Of a stretch of DNA of 25,330 bases, positions 7,969 to 15,269 are shown in pieces. Under the pieces are notes generated by a model. That model saw only the letters and a list, made by a program, of their open reading frames with translations. It made no database searches and was not told the DNA's origin. Made by a program: the position numbers and the translations under genes. The DNA lies in the NCBI GenBank assembly GCA_023259575.1, contig JALRHN010000007.1, forward strand, positions 1-25,330, read 5' to 3'. The number at the start of each line of letters is the position of its first letter. Position 1 is the stretch's first letter. This stretch comes from Candidatus Kapaibacterium sp. (GTDB lineage Bacteria > Bacteroidota > Ignavibacteria > Kapaibacteriales > UBA961).

Positions 7969-8541
7969 ATGAAATATATTAGAATGAGCATATATATAGC
8001 ATCACTATGTTTATTACAGTTATTATTTTCATCATGTAAAGAGACAGATCCTGTCAAACCACCTGTTAATGAGCATGATTATGCAACTGATGTTAGTATT
8101 ACTTTAGTGAATCAAAGTAATCCACAAGACACAATAATTTCATCATGGAGTGACTTAGATGGTCCTGGAGGAAATAGTCCTACAATATCTGATACTTTAC
8201 GATTAGCAATAGGAAAAAAATATAATGGATCTATCACTTTATACAATAAATCCAAAAATCCGATAGAAAATATTACCAATGAGATTATTGAATTAGCAGA
8301 TGAGCATCAATTCTTTTATACACCATCATCAACAATAAGTTCATTAATTGTTTCAGTTTTAGACAAAGATTCTAAAAATTTACCAATAGGTTTAATATTT
8401 ACGATAGATTCACCTATATCAAATCAAGGAAATGGTTTCTTAAATGTTGTATTATCACATTATGATGATTTGCCCAAAGATGGAATAAACAGAAGCGCAG
8501 AAACAGATATAGAAATAGACTTTCCAATATCTTTACGTTAA
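7969..8541 (+). CDS. Putative outer-membrane-associated lipoprotein of the DEHQFFY family, TonB-receptor partner
   Basis: This is a 190-residue protein with a lipoprotein signal (hydrophobic 7-20, 'LFSSC', lipidated Cys23). The mature part is rich in beta strands. Its landmarks are DLDGPGGNSP (62-71), KNPIENIT (96-103), DEHQFFY (111-117), LPIGLIFT and a C-terminal D-I-E-I-D-F-P-I. These match, from memory, a Bacteroidota lipoprotein family (often labelled 'type 1 periplasmic binding fold superfamily' in databases) that commonly sits beside a TonB-dependent receptor. Its function is not established to my knowledge; in context it may be a surface or periplasmic binding partner for the receptor's ligand. 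It is the last gene of the three-gene cassette; a weak hairpin follows at 8565-8597. Lipoprotein status is well supported; the binding role is inference. Confidence 0.82.
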   Translation: MKYIRMSIYIASLCLLQLLFSSCKETDPVKPPVNEHDYATDVSITLVNQSNPQDTIISSWSDLDGPGGNSPTISDTLRLAIGKKYNGSITLYNKSKNPIENITNEIIELADEHQFFYTPSSTISSLIVSVLDKDSKNLPIGLIFTIDSPISNQGNGFLNVVLSHYDDLPKDGINRSAETDIEIDFPISLR

Positions 8542-8564
8542 AATATTTAACTGTTCATACATTA

Positions 8565-8597
8565 TGTAGAAGTATATATCTAGAGAGATATTCTACA
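8565..8597 (+). terminator. Bulged hairpin after the TonB cassette (weak terminator candidate)
   Basis: TGTAGA (8565-8570) pairs with TCTACA (8592-8597) and ATATCT (8576-8581) with AGATAT (8586-8591), leaving a 5-base bulge and an AGAG loop. Only a short T-poor tract follows, so it is a weak terminator at best, or an RNA 3'-end structure. Confidence 0.35.
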
Positions 8598-8674
8598 TTG
8601 ATAGATTTATATAATGTCAAATAAAGAACTTAACAGTAGATATATTATCTGATACCTACACTTAACTTCTTTTC

Positions 8675-8706
8675 TTTGGTAAATTCACATCGTACTCGTA
8701 ACATTG
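8675..8706 (+). promoter_or_regulatory. Candidate promoter of the TPR-mdh operon
   Basis: TTTG (8675-8678), a 20-base spacer and TAACATTG (8699-8706; 7 of 8 to TAnnTTTG) fit the Bacteroidota -33/-7 layout. It precedes the start at 8738. The larger word TTTGGTA also occurs at 3321, at almost the same distance from the E2 start. Confidence 0.35.
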
Positions 8707-8737
8707 CAACAGTAATAACCCTTTATTATCCTTAAAA

Positions 8738-10159
8738 ATGAGCGATCCAAATTTTGAACAAGAAGGCTTCATGCAAGATCCTGATGCGTCTATATTAAAA
8801 GATGCATTAGAAAAGAGCAGAAAAGTATTAGAATCTGGAATTGGTTCATTGCCTCCCGCTGATATTTTAGAAGCTTTAGTACATTATTGCATAGAAACTG
8901 GTCATAATAAAGATGCATTATTGATTGCAGATGCTTTATTAACATATGAGCCATTTTCTGCTGATGCATGGCATGCAAAAAGTGTCGCAGAAGCTAATAA
9001 TGAAAATTATGATGCTGCTAAACTATCTATCATCAAAGCACTTTCATTAAATCCTTCAGATGCCTCTATTCAGATAACACATGCAATGTTAGCAAATCAA
9101 CTTGGTGATTCTGAACAAGCACTACATATATATACTTCACTATTACAGATATATCCTGGCAATGATGAAATCTTTTATGGAATGGCGCAATTACATGAAA
9201 AAGCAGGAAGATATAATGAAGCTATTAAAATTTTAAAGTTCCTTTTAAACAGTGAAGATTTTAAAAAAAATGCATTAAGCGATTTAGGATATTGTTATGA
9301 TTGTTTGCTTGATTATACTCATTCACTCTTTTATTATGAAGAATATCTTAAAATAGAACCTTTTGATAGCACTGCATGGTTTAACAAAGCAGTAGTTCTA
9401 TGTCATTTAGAACGCTTTAATGAAGCTATCGAATGTTATGATTATGCATTAGCGATAAAAGATGATTTTGCTGGGGCTTGGTATAATCGGGGTAATGCAC
9501 TAGGTTCTATAGGTAAAATATCAGAAGCAATTGATTCTTATCAACAAGCTTTATTATATGAACCTGAAGACACCTCAACGTGGCACAATTTAGCGAGTTC
9601 TTTAGAAGAAACCGGAGAATTTAAACAAGCTATACATGCATTTACAATGGCATTATGTTATGATGAAAAACATTGTGAATCATATTATGGTAGAGGTTCT
9701 TGCTATGATGCATTAGAACAATATACTGAAGCCCTAAAAGATTATAATAAAGCACTAGAATTATTTAGTGAATATACTGATGTGTGGTATGCAAAAGCTG
9801 ATGTTTTATTTAATATTCAAGATATCCAAGGCAGTTTAGATTGCTATCATACAGCATTGCAGCTAAATCCTGAAGATAATGAATGTAGACTAGATTACGG
9901 ATTAACATTAGCAGAATCAAAACAATTTGAAAAAGCTGAAGAACAGTTTGTTCATCTAATCAAGTATAATGCAGAATGGTATGCAGCATATTATGAATTA
10001 GCTAAGATTAAACATATCCATAATAATGAAAATGAAGCCACAGAATTACTAAAAAAGGCTATTTCATTAGATAAAACAAAAGTAGAAGAAATGCAATCAG
10101 ATTTCTTGCTTTATTGTAAAAACAATCAATTGAAAGATTTATTCTCACAAATTATATAG
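8738..10159 (+). CDS. Tetratricopeptide repeat protein
   Basis: This is a 473-residue soluble protein built almost entirely of TPR units. About 11 repeats of ~34 residues run from residue 60 to 450, with the canonical small and aromatic positions ('AWYNRGNALGSIGKISEAI', 'SYYGRGSCYDALEQYTEAL', 'VWYAKADVLFNIQDIQGSL'). There is no signal peptide or membrane segment, and the first ~55 residues are acidic and probably flexible. It should act as a cytosolic protein-protein interaction scaffold; its partner is unknown and no catalytic domain is present. The ATG at 8738 follows an AT-rich leader without a Shine-Dalgarno site. It is 20 bases upstream of mdh with no terminator between, so the two are likely co-transcribed, though a functional link is not shown. 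Confidence 0.9.
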   Translation: MSDPNFEQEGFMQDPDASILKDALEKSRKVLESGIGSLPPADILEALVHYCIETGHNKDALLIADALLTYEPFSADAWHAKSVAEANNENYDAAKLSIIKALSLNPSDASIQITHAMLANQLGDSEQALHIYTSLLQIYPGNDEIFYGMAQLHEKAGRYNEAIKILKFLLNSEDFKKNALSDLGYCYDCLLDYTHSLFYYEEYLKIEPFDSTAWFNKAVVLCHLERFNEAIECYDYALAIKDDFAGAWYNRGNALGSIGKISEAIDSYQQALLYEPEDTSTWHNLASSLEETGEFKQAIHAFTMALCYDEKHCESYYGRGSCYDALEQYTEALKDYNKALELFSEYTDVWYAKADVLFNIQDIQGSLDCYHTALQLNPEDNECRLDYGLTLAESKQFEKAEEQFVHLIKYNAEWYAAYYELAKIKHIHNNENEATELLKKAISLDKTKVEEMQSDFLLYCKNNQLKDLFSQII

Positions 10160-10164
10160 CACCA

Positions 10165-10170
10165 TTGGAG
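10165..10170 (+). promoter_or_regulatory. Shine-Dalgarno site of mdh
   Basis: TTGGAG sits 9 bases before the ATG at 10180, in the 20-base gap after the TPR gene, and confirms the mdh start. Confidence 0.6.
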
Positions 10171-10179
10171 TAGAAACTC

Positions 10180-11112
10180 ATGAAAATGACAGTAATCGGC
10201 GCAGGAAATGTAGGCGCCACAACGGCACAACGCCTTGCAGACAAACAACTTGCTACAGAAGTAGTTCTATTAGATATTGCAGAAGGTATTCCCCAAGGAA
10301 AGGGACTAGATATGTATGAATCTATGCCTGTAGAAGCTTCAGATTGTAGAATAGTAGGTACAAATTCTTATGCCGATACTGCAGATTCAGAAATTGTTGT
10401 CATTACTGCTGGATTAGCAAGAAAACCAGGAATGAGTCGCGATGATTTATTAGCTGCTAATGCAAAAATTGTAGGATCATGTGCCGAGCAAGCTGCAAAA
10501 TATTCTCCTAATGCCTTTTATATTATTGTTTCTAATCCATTAGATGTAATGACTTTTGTTGCATTGCAAAAAACAGGCTTACCAAGAAATAAAGTTTTAG
10601 GTATGGCAGGTGTTTTAGATACAGCACGATATAGAACATTCTTATCAATGGAATTACAAGTATCTGTAGAAGACATACAAGCTTTTGTTTTAGGTGGCCA
10701 TGGAGATACAATGGTTCCTTTACCACGATATACTACTATTGCTGGAGTTCCAATCACAGAACTATTAACACAAGACAGAATTGATGATATCGTTCAAAGA
10801 ACAAGAAATGGCGGAATAGAAATTGTAAATCATCTAAAAACAGGTAGTGCATATTATGCTCCTTCTGCTGCTGCAGTTCAAATGGTAGAATGTATCGTTA
10901 AAGATAAACGTCGTATTCTTCCCTGCGCAGTGTTATTACAAGGTGAATATGGCCTTAATGATGTTGTAGTAGGTGTTCCTATTAAAGTTGGGAAAAATGG
11001 AATGGAAAGTATATTTGAAATTACATTAGATGAACATGAAAATGCAGCATTAATTAAATCTGCCGACGATGTAAAATCTAATATGGAAAAATTACAATCA
11101 CTTGCATATTAA
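10180..11112 (+). CDS. mdh: Malate dehydrogenase (NAD, LDH-like type)
   Basis: This 310-residue enzyme oxidises malate to oxaloacetate with NAD in the TCA cycle. It has the Rossmann motif GAGNVG (7-12) and Asp32, which selects NAD over NADP. The mobile loop RKPGMSRDDL carries Arg81 and Arg87; Arg81 is the position that separates malate from lactate dehydrogenases. It also has VSNPLDVMT (Asn119), Asp147 with Arg150 in 'GVLDTARYRTFL', and the catalytic His174 in GGHGDTMVPL. The length and the 'KMTVIGAGNVGATTAQRLA' start match the LDH-like MDH of Chlorobi and related groups. It is preceded by a Shine-Dalgarno site, follows the TPR gene, and is closed by a strong terminator. Its first ~20 codons use C-ending codons far more than the rest of the gene. 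Confidence 0.96.
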   Translation: MKMTVIGAGNVGATTAQRLADKQLATEVVLLDIAEGIPQGKGLDMYESMPVEASDCRIVGTNSYADTADSEIVVITAGLARKPGMSRDDLLAANAKIVGSCAEQAAKYSPNAFYIIVSNPLDVMTFVALQKTGLPRNKVLGMAGVLDTARYRTFLSMELQVSVEDIQAFVLGGHGDTMVPLPRYTTIAGVPITELLTQDRIDDIVQRTRNGGIEIVNHLKTGSAYYAPSAAAVQMVECIVKDKRRILPCAVLLQGEYGLNDVVVGVPIKVGKNGMESIFEITLDEHENAALIKSADDVKSNMEKLQSLAY

Positions 11113-11132
11113 TTATAAATAAACATAGAAAT

Positions 11133-11163
11133 ACCGGGATTACTTTACGATAAAGTACCCGGT
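11133..11163 (+). terminator. Rho-independent terminator after mdh
   Basis: ACCGGG (11133-11138) and TACTTTA (11141-11147) pair with TAAAGTA (11151-11157) and CCCGGT (11158-11163); a 2-base bulge and 3-base loop interrupt the stem. TTTCTTT follows. It lies 20 bases after the mdh stop. Confidence 0.9.
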
Positions 11164-11200
11164 TTTCTTTATATCTATAGATTTAAATGATATACTAGAT

Positions 11201-13702
11201 ATGGCAAATCAACAAACAAAATCATTTGGTAAAAAACCCCAAACTCAAAATTCAAATCCATTGATTCCAGAGAAATATCAAGATACAGCTTATATACTTG
11301 CTCTGTTTTTATCTGTGATTCTTTTTCTTTCTCCTGCTTTATTTACTGGTGGAAGCTTTAATGCATCAGACAATATAGCCTCATTTAGTTTTGATACATA
11401 TCTTAAAAATGCTTCAAAATCAGGTGAATTCCCTCAATGGATACCATATATATTTAGTGGGATGCCTAGTTATTCTGCTTTGTTAACAACTGGGGATAGA
11501 TCTTGGGACTTTTTATCCTCTTTGTATTTTGGTATTTCTAAGTTAATGGGGATGCTTTTTAATAATGATATTGCTAGAATTGCCTTTCATTATATCATGT
11601 ATGCAATTGGTATGTATGCACTTATGAGATCCAAAGGTAAAGAGAGATTTATTGCATTCTGCACCGGGTTTGCAGCAGTATTTTCTACTTTTATTATCAC
11701 TTGGATTATGATTGGCCATAATACTAAGCCAATAGCATTAGCTACTTTTCCATTTATTTTATTATTCCTTGAAAAATTAAGACATAAGTTTTCGCTTGGA
11801 TATGCATCCGCATTAGTTCTGGCTGTTCATGTTTTAGTTGAATCTACCCATGTTCAGATGGCCTATTATGGCATCATAACATTCGGTTTATATCTTATTG
11901 CTATTGGTATATCTTCAATCATAAAAAAAGAATCTTTACTCGGTATTATTCGCTCTTCAGTTGCCCTATTGATTGCTGGGATTCTAGCTTTTGGAATGTC
12001 TGCCGATAGATATTTAAGTGTGCTTGAATACAAATCATCTTCTACAAGAGGGTCTGGGCCAATTCAACAAAGTACAACAAAAGCCCAAGATAAAACAGGT
12101 GGATTTGATTATGATTATTGTACTAATTGGTCTTTTAGTCCTGAAGAGACAATCACATTTCTTGTTCCTAACTATTTCGGTTTCGGTAAATTAGAATATA
12201 AGCCTAATAAAAATACAAAAGGACAAATTGTTCAGTCATATTGGGGACAAATGCCTTTTACTGATGCAGCTAACTATATGGGAATTGGTGTGTTAGCATT
12301 AGCATTAATTGGAATTATTGCTTTTAGAAAAGATATATTTATTCATTATTTGATTGCTTTAAGTTTAATTTCTTTGTTTTTATCTTTTGGTAAGAATTTC
12401 CCATTACTCTTTGATATCTTCTTTTATTATATGCCCGGATTTAACAATTTCCGTGCACCAATGATGGCATTATGCGTTATGCAATTTGCTATACCAATTT
12501 TATTTGGTTATGGCATATCTGCTTTATCAAATTGGAGAGAAAACAGACATCCTGATCAAGATAAGATATTATATTCACTGGCTGGTGCCTTAGGATTATT
12601 ATTGGTTTCAAACATTTTTATCGATGAAGTATCATATTCTGAAGCAATTGCACAAACTCAAAAAATACCTCAGGATTTATTCCCATTCATCTATTCAAGC
12701 ATGAAGACTGATTGGTTCTTAACATCCTTTATTGGAATTATAACTGTAGTTATTTCATTGCTTTATGTAAAAGGTATTCTTAAAAAAGGAATTTTTTATA
12801 CACTATTCGCAATTATTCTTATTGTCGATTTATGGCGCGTTGCTGGACGCCCAATGGAAATTAATAAGGGTGATGTATTTAAGAATGAGTTTACAACACC
12901 AGATTTTGTGAATTTTATCAAACAAGATAAGTCGCTATATAGAATAGCAGATTATGTGTATCTCACTCAAGGTAAAACAAATGTTCCAGCATATTTTGAG
13001 CTTCAAAATGTTCATGGTTATCATTCTGCTAAAATGAGATTATATCAAGATGTTTTAGATATAGCTGGCGGAGCAGGTGGAAATGCAATAACAAATCCAT
13101 TTTTGCTCAATTTATTGAATGTAAAATATATGGCGGCACCGCAGCCATTATTCGAAGGAATTAAACCTGTTTATGAGAGTACAATGCAAACTTCTCAAGG
13201 TTTGATGCCTACTTTAGTATATGATAATCCAGGTGTATTACCTAGAGTATTCTTTGTAGATTCAGTAGTTGTGGCAAGCGATATGTCTATTTTAAAACAT
13301 CTTAAAAATGGTGATTTCGACCCAAGAAAAATTGCTTATATACATACATCATTATCTAGCAAGATTGATAATGCATTAAATGCAAAAGCAAGAATTATAT
13401 CATTTCAAAATGAAAGAATTGATATTCAAACAGAAAATTCAGGTAATAATTTCCTATTTATTAGTGAATTATATTACCCTGTAGGTTGGAAATGTTATAT
13501 AGATGATAAAGAAACAGAAACTATTCAAACAAATTATGCATTTCGAGGAATCATTGTTCCAGCAGGAAAGCACAAAGTATCATTCATCTATCGAGGCGAA
13601 CGATTTGAGCAAGGAAAAATGATAAGTCTGATTGTAAATATTCTGACAACACTTTCTTTTGTCATTGCCTTTTTTCTTGAAAGAAGAAAATCGAATAGCT
13701 AA
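11201..13702 (+). CDS. YfhO-family polytopic membrane protein (putative GT-C-type glycosyltransferase)
   Basis: This is an 833-residue protein with a short polar, Gln/Asn-rich N-terminus (1-28), about 13-14 hydrophobic segments up to residue ~550, a soluble region (about 560-800) and a final membrane segment near 805-825. The architecture and the C-terminal signature region ('LFISELYYPVGWKCYIDD' followed by 'VPAGKHKVSFIYRG') fit the bacterial YfhO family. Gram-positive YfhO proteins have been tied to lipoteichoic-acid glycosylation; in Bacteroidota the function is not defined, so a lipid-linked sugar transferase role is an inference. An acidic/Arg loop near 'FTGGSFNASDN' after the first segment is where GT-C enzymes carry their catalytic acid. 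It starts 37 bases after the mdh terminator, so it should have its own promoter, and may be read through into the methyltransferase gene 40 bases downstream. Confidence 0.85.
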   Translation: MANQQTKSFGKKPQTQNSNPLIPEKYQDTAYILALFLSVILFLSPALFTGGSFNASDNIASFSFDTYLKNASKSGEFPQWIPYIFSGMPSYSALLTTGDRSWDFLSSLYFGISKLMGMLFNNDIARIAFHYIMYAIGMYALMRSKGKERFIAFCTGFAAVFSTFIITWIMIGHNTKPIALATFPFILLFLEKLRHKFSLGYASALVLAVHVLVESTHVQMAYYGIITFGLYLIAIGISSIIKKESLLGIIRSSVALLIAGILAFGMSADRYLSVLEYKSSSTRGSGPIQQSTTKAQDKTGGFDYDYCTNWSFSPEETITFLVPNYFGFGKLEYKPNKNTKGQIVQSYWGQMPFTDAANYMGIGVLALALIGIIAFRKDIFIHYLIALSLISLFLSFGKNFPLLFDIFFYYMPGFNNFRAPMMALCVMQFAIPILFGYGISALSNWRENRHPDQDKILYSLAGALGLLLVSNIFIDEVSYSEAIAQTQKIPQDLFPFIYSSMKTDWFLTSFIGIITVVISLLYVKGILKKGIFYTLFAIILIVDLWRVAGRPMEINKGDVFKNEFTTPDFVNFIKQDKSLYRIADYVYLTQGKTNVPAYFELQNVHGYHSAKMRLYQDVLDIAGGAGGNAITNPFLLNLLNVKYMAAPQPLFEGIKPVYESTMQTSQGLMPTLVYDNPGVLPRVFFVDSVVVASDMSILKHLKNGDFDPRKIAYIHTSLSSKIDNALNAKARIISFQNERIDIQTENSGNNFLFISELYYPVGWKCYIDDKETETIQTNYAFRGIIVPAGKHKVSFIYRGERFEQGKMISLIVNILTTLSFVIAFFLERRKSNS

Positions 13703-13742
13703 ACATGATTGCTTTTGCTCAATAATTTGCCGGAATATGTAG

Positions 13743-15173
13743 ATGTCGAGAAAACATAAAAGACAAGAAATAATAATTGAACAATTGACAATTGAATCTC
13801 TTGGTAATGAAGGAGTTGCAATAGCTAGAAATGAAGAAGGAATTGTTCATTTTATAAAGCATGCTGCACCTGGCGATATTATAAAAGCAGAGATTAGACA
13901 TAAGAAGAAACGCTATGCAGAAGGTATTATTAGAGAGATAATTGTTCCCTCTACTATAAGAATAGAACCATTGTGTTCACATGCGGGCACTTGTGGTGGA
14001 TGTTCTTGGCAACATATTGGTTATGAGCATCAATTATATTGGAAAAAACAGCACACAATTGATGTTTTTGATAGAATTGGGAAAATCCCTTATAACCACA
14101 TAGCTGATACTTTACCTTCGCCTCAGCAAGAGTATTATCGCAATAAAATGGAATTCTCTTTCGGTTCTAGCAAATGGTTAACAGAAGATCAAATTGCTAG
14201 TGGAGAAGATTTAAAAAAAGATTTTGCCTTTGGACTACATATTCCTGGGAGATTTGACAAAATATTAGATATTGAAGCTTGTTATATACAGCCAAAAGCC
14301 GGCAATGCTATTCTGGAATTACTACGCAATAAAGCTTTAGATTTTTCGATAAGTGCATATAATCCAAGATCTCATACTGGGTTTTTAAGAACTTTATTAA
14401 TACGATCAACTTTAGCACATAATGAACTCATGAGTTTATTAATTACTCAAACTCCGAAAGAAGAAAATGAGTTTTTATTTCTTGAATGGTGGAAAAATGA
14501 GGCTAAACAGTTAATACCTGAAATAACTTCACTTGCAACAGTAGAAAACAATTCTTTATCTCCTATCGCTCAGGGTGAGATTACTTTTTTGGATGGCTCA
14601 CCTTATATCACTGAGCAGGTTTTAGGTATTAATTATCAAATATCTCCATTCTCATTTTTTCAAACAAACTCTTATCAATTACCCGATTTTCTAAAGTCTA
14701 TCATTAGTCAAGCAGATATTTCACGTCATGATACAGTGTGGGACTTATATTGTGGCGCTGGAACAATTTCATTTCCAATTGCCCAAAAAGCCAAACATTG
14801 CATTGCAATAGAATTATCTCAAAGTTCAATTAATGATGCAAAGAATAATCAAACAATTAATAATGTTGATAACATAGAATTTCATTGCTTTGATTTACAT
14901 AAGAAACAAGCTATAGAGTTTCTGCATACATTATCGAAACCTGATTGTATTATTATTGATCCTCCAAGGGCGGGTATAAATCAAATTTTGTTAGATCATC
15001 TATTAGAGATTGAATCACCTAAACTTATCTATGTTTCTTGTAACCCAGCAACTCAAGCAAGAGATTGTGCAATTTTATCTGAAAAGTATATTATTACGCA
15101 TATTCAACCAGTAGATATGTTCCCTCATACTGCTCATATTGAATCTATAGCTACATTAATACTAAAGTCATAA
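13743..15173 (+). CDS. 23S rRNA (uracil-5-)-methyltransferase, RumA/RlmD family, with Fe-S cluster
   Basis: This 476-residue cytosolic enzyme uses S-adenosylmethionine to methylate C5 of a uracil in RNA. The N-terminal TRAM domain (about 5-65) is followed by the [4Fe-4S] ligands Cys78-x5-Cys84-x2-Cys87 and Cys180. The SAM-binding motif DLYCGAGT lies near 337-344, IIDPPRAG in the 410s, and the catalytic nucleophile is Cys433 in VSCNPATQARD, with Glu467 as the likely general base. The intact cluster ligands place it with RlmD (m5U1939), RlmCD or RlmC type enzymes rather than TrmA. Which 23S position it modifies cannot be told from sequence, so no symbol is given. The start ATG at 13743 has an AT-rich leader and lies 40 bases after the YfhO gene. 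Confidence 0.93.
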   Translation: MSRKHKRQEIIIEQLTIESLGNEGVAIARNEEGIVHFIKHAAPGDIIKAEIRHKKKRYAEGIIREIIVPSTIRIEPLCSHAGTCGGCSWQHIGYEHQLYWKKQHTIDVFDRIGKIPYNHIADTLPSPQQEYYRNKMEFSFGSSKWLTEDQIASGEDLKKDFAFGLHIPGRFDKILDIEACYIQPKAGNAILELLRNKALDFSISAYNPRSHTGFLRTLLIRSTLAHNELMSLLITQTPKEENEFLFLEWWKNEAKQLIPEITSLATVENNSLSPIAQGEITFLDGSPYITEQVLGINYQISPFSFFQTNSYQLPDFLKSIISQADISRHDTVWDLYCGAGTISFPIAQKAKHCIAIELSQSSINDAKNNQTINNVDNIEFHCFDLHKKQAIEFLHTLSKPDCIIIDPPRAGINQILLDHLLEIESPKLIYVSCNPATQARDCAILSEKYIITHIQPVDMFPHTAHIESIATLILKS

Positions 15174-15269
15174 TACTATTGAAATATTTCTGATATCTAT
15201 ATCCAAATATTTTTCCTAATTTATTGGAATAATAAGAGTAGTAATCTCCCCCAAGATCAAAGCAGACAC

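Noticed and set aside
15181..15190. 10-base palindrome GAAATATTTC before the OmpA-family gene
   Set aside because: Short and AT-rich; no second copy or promoter element aligned with it.
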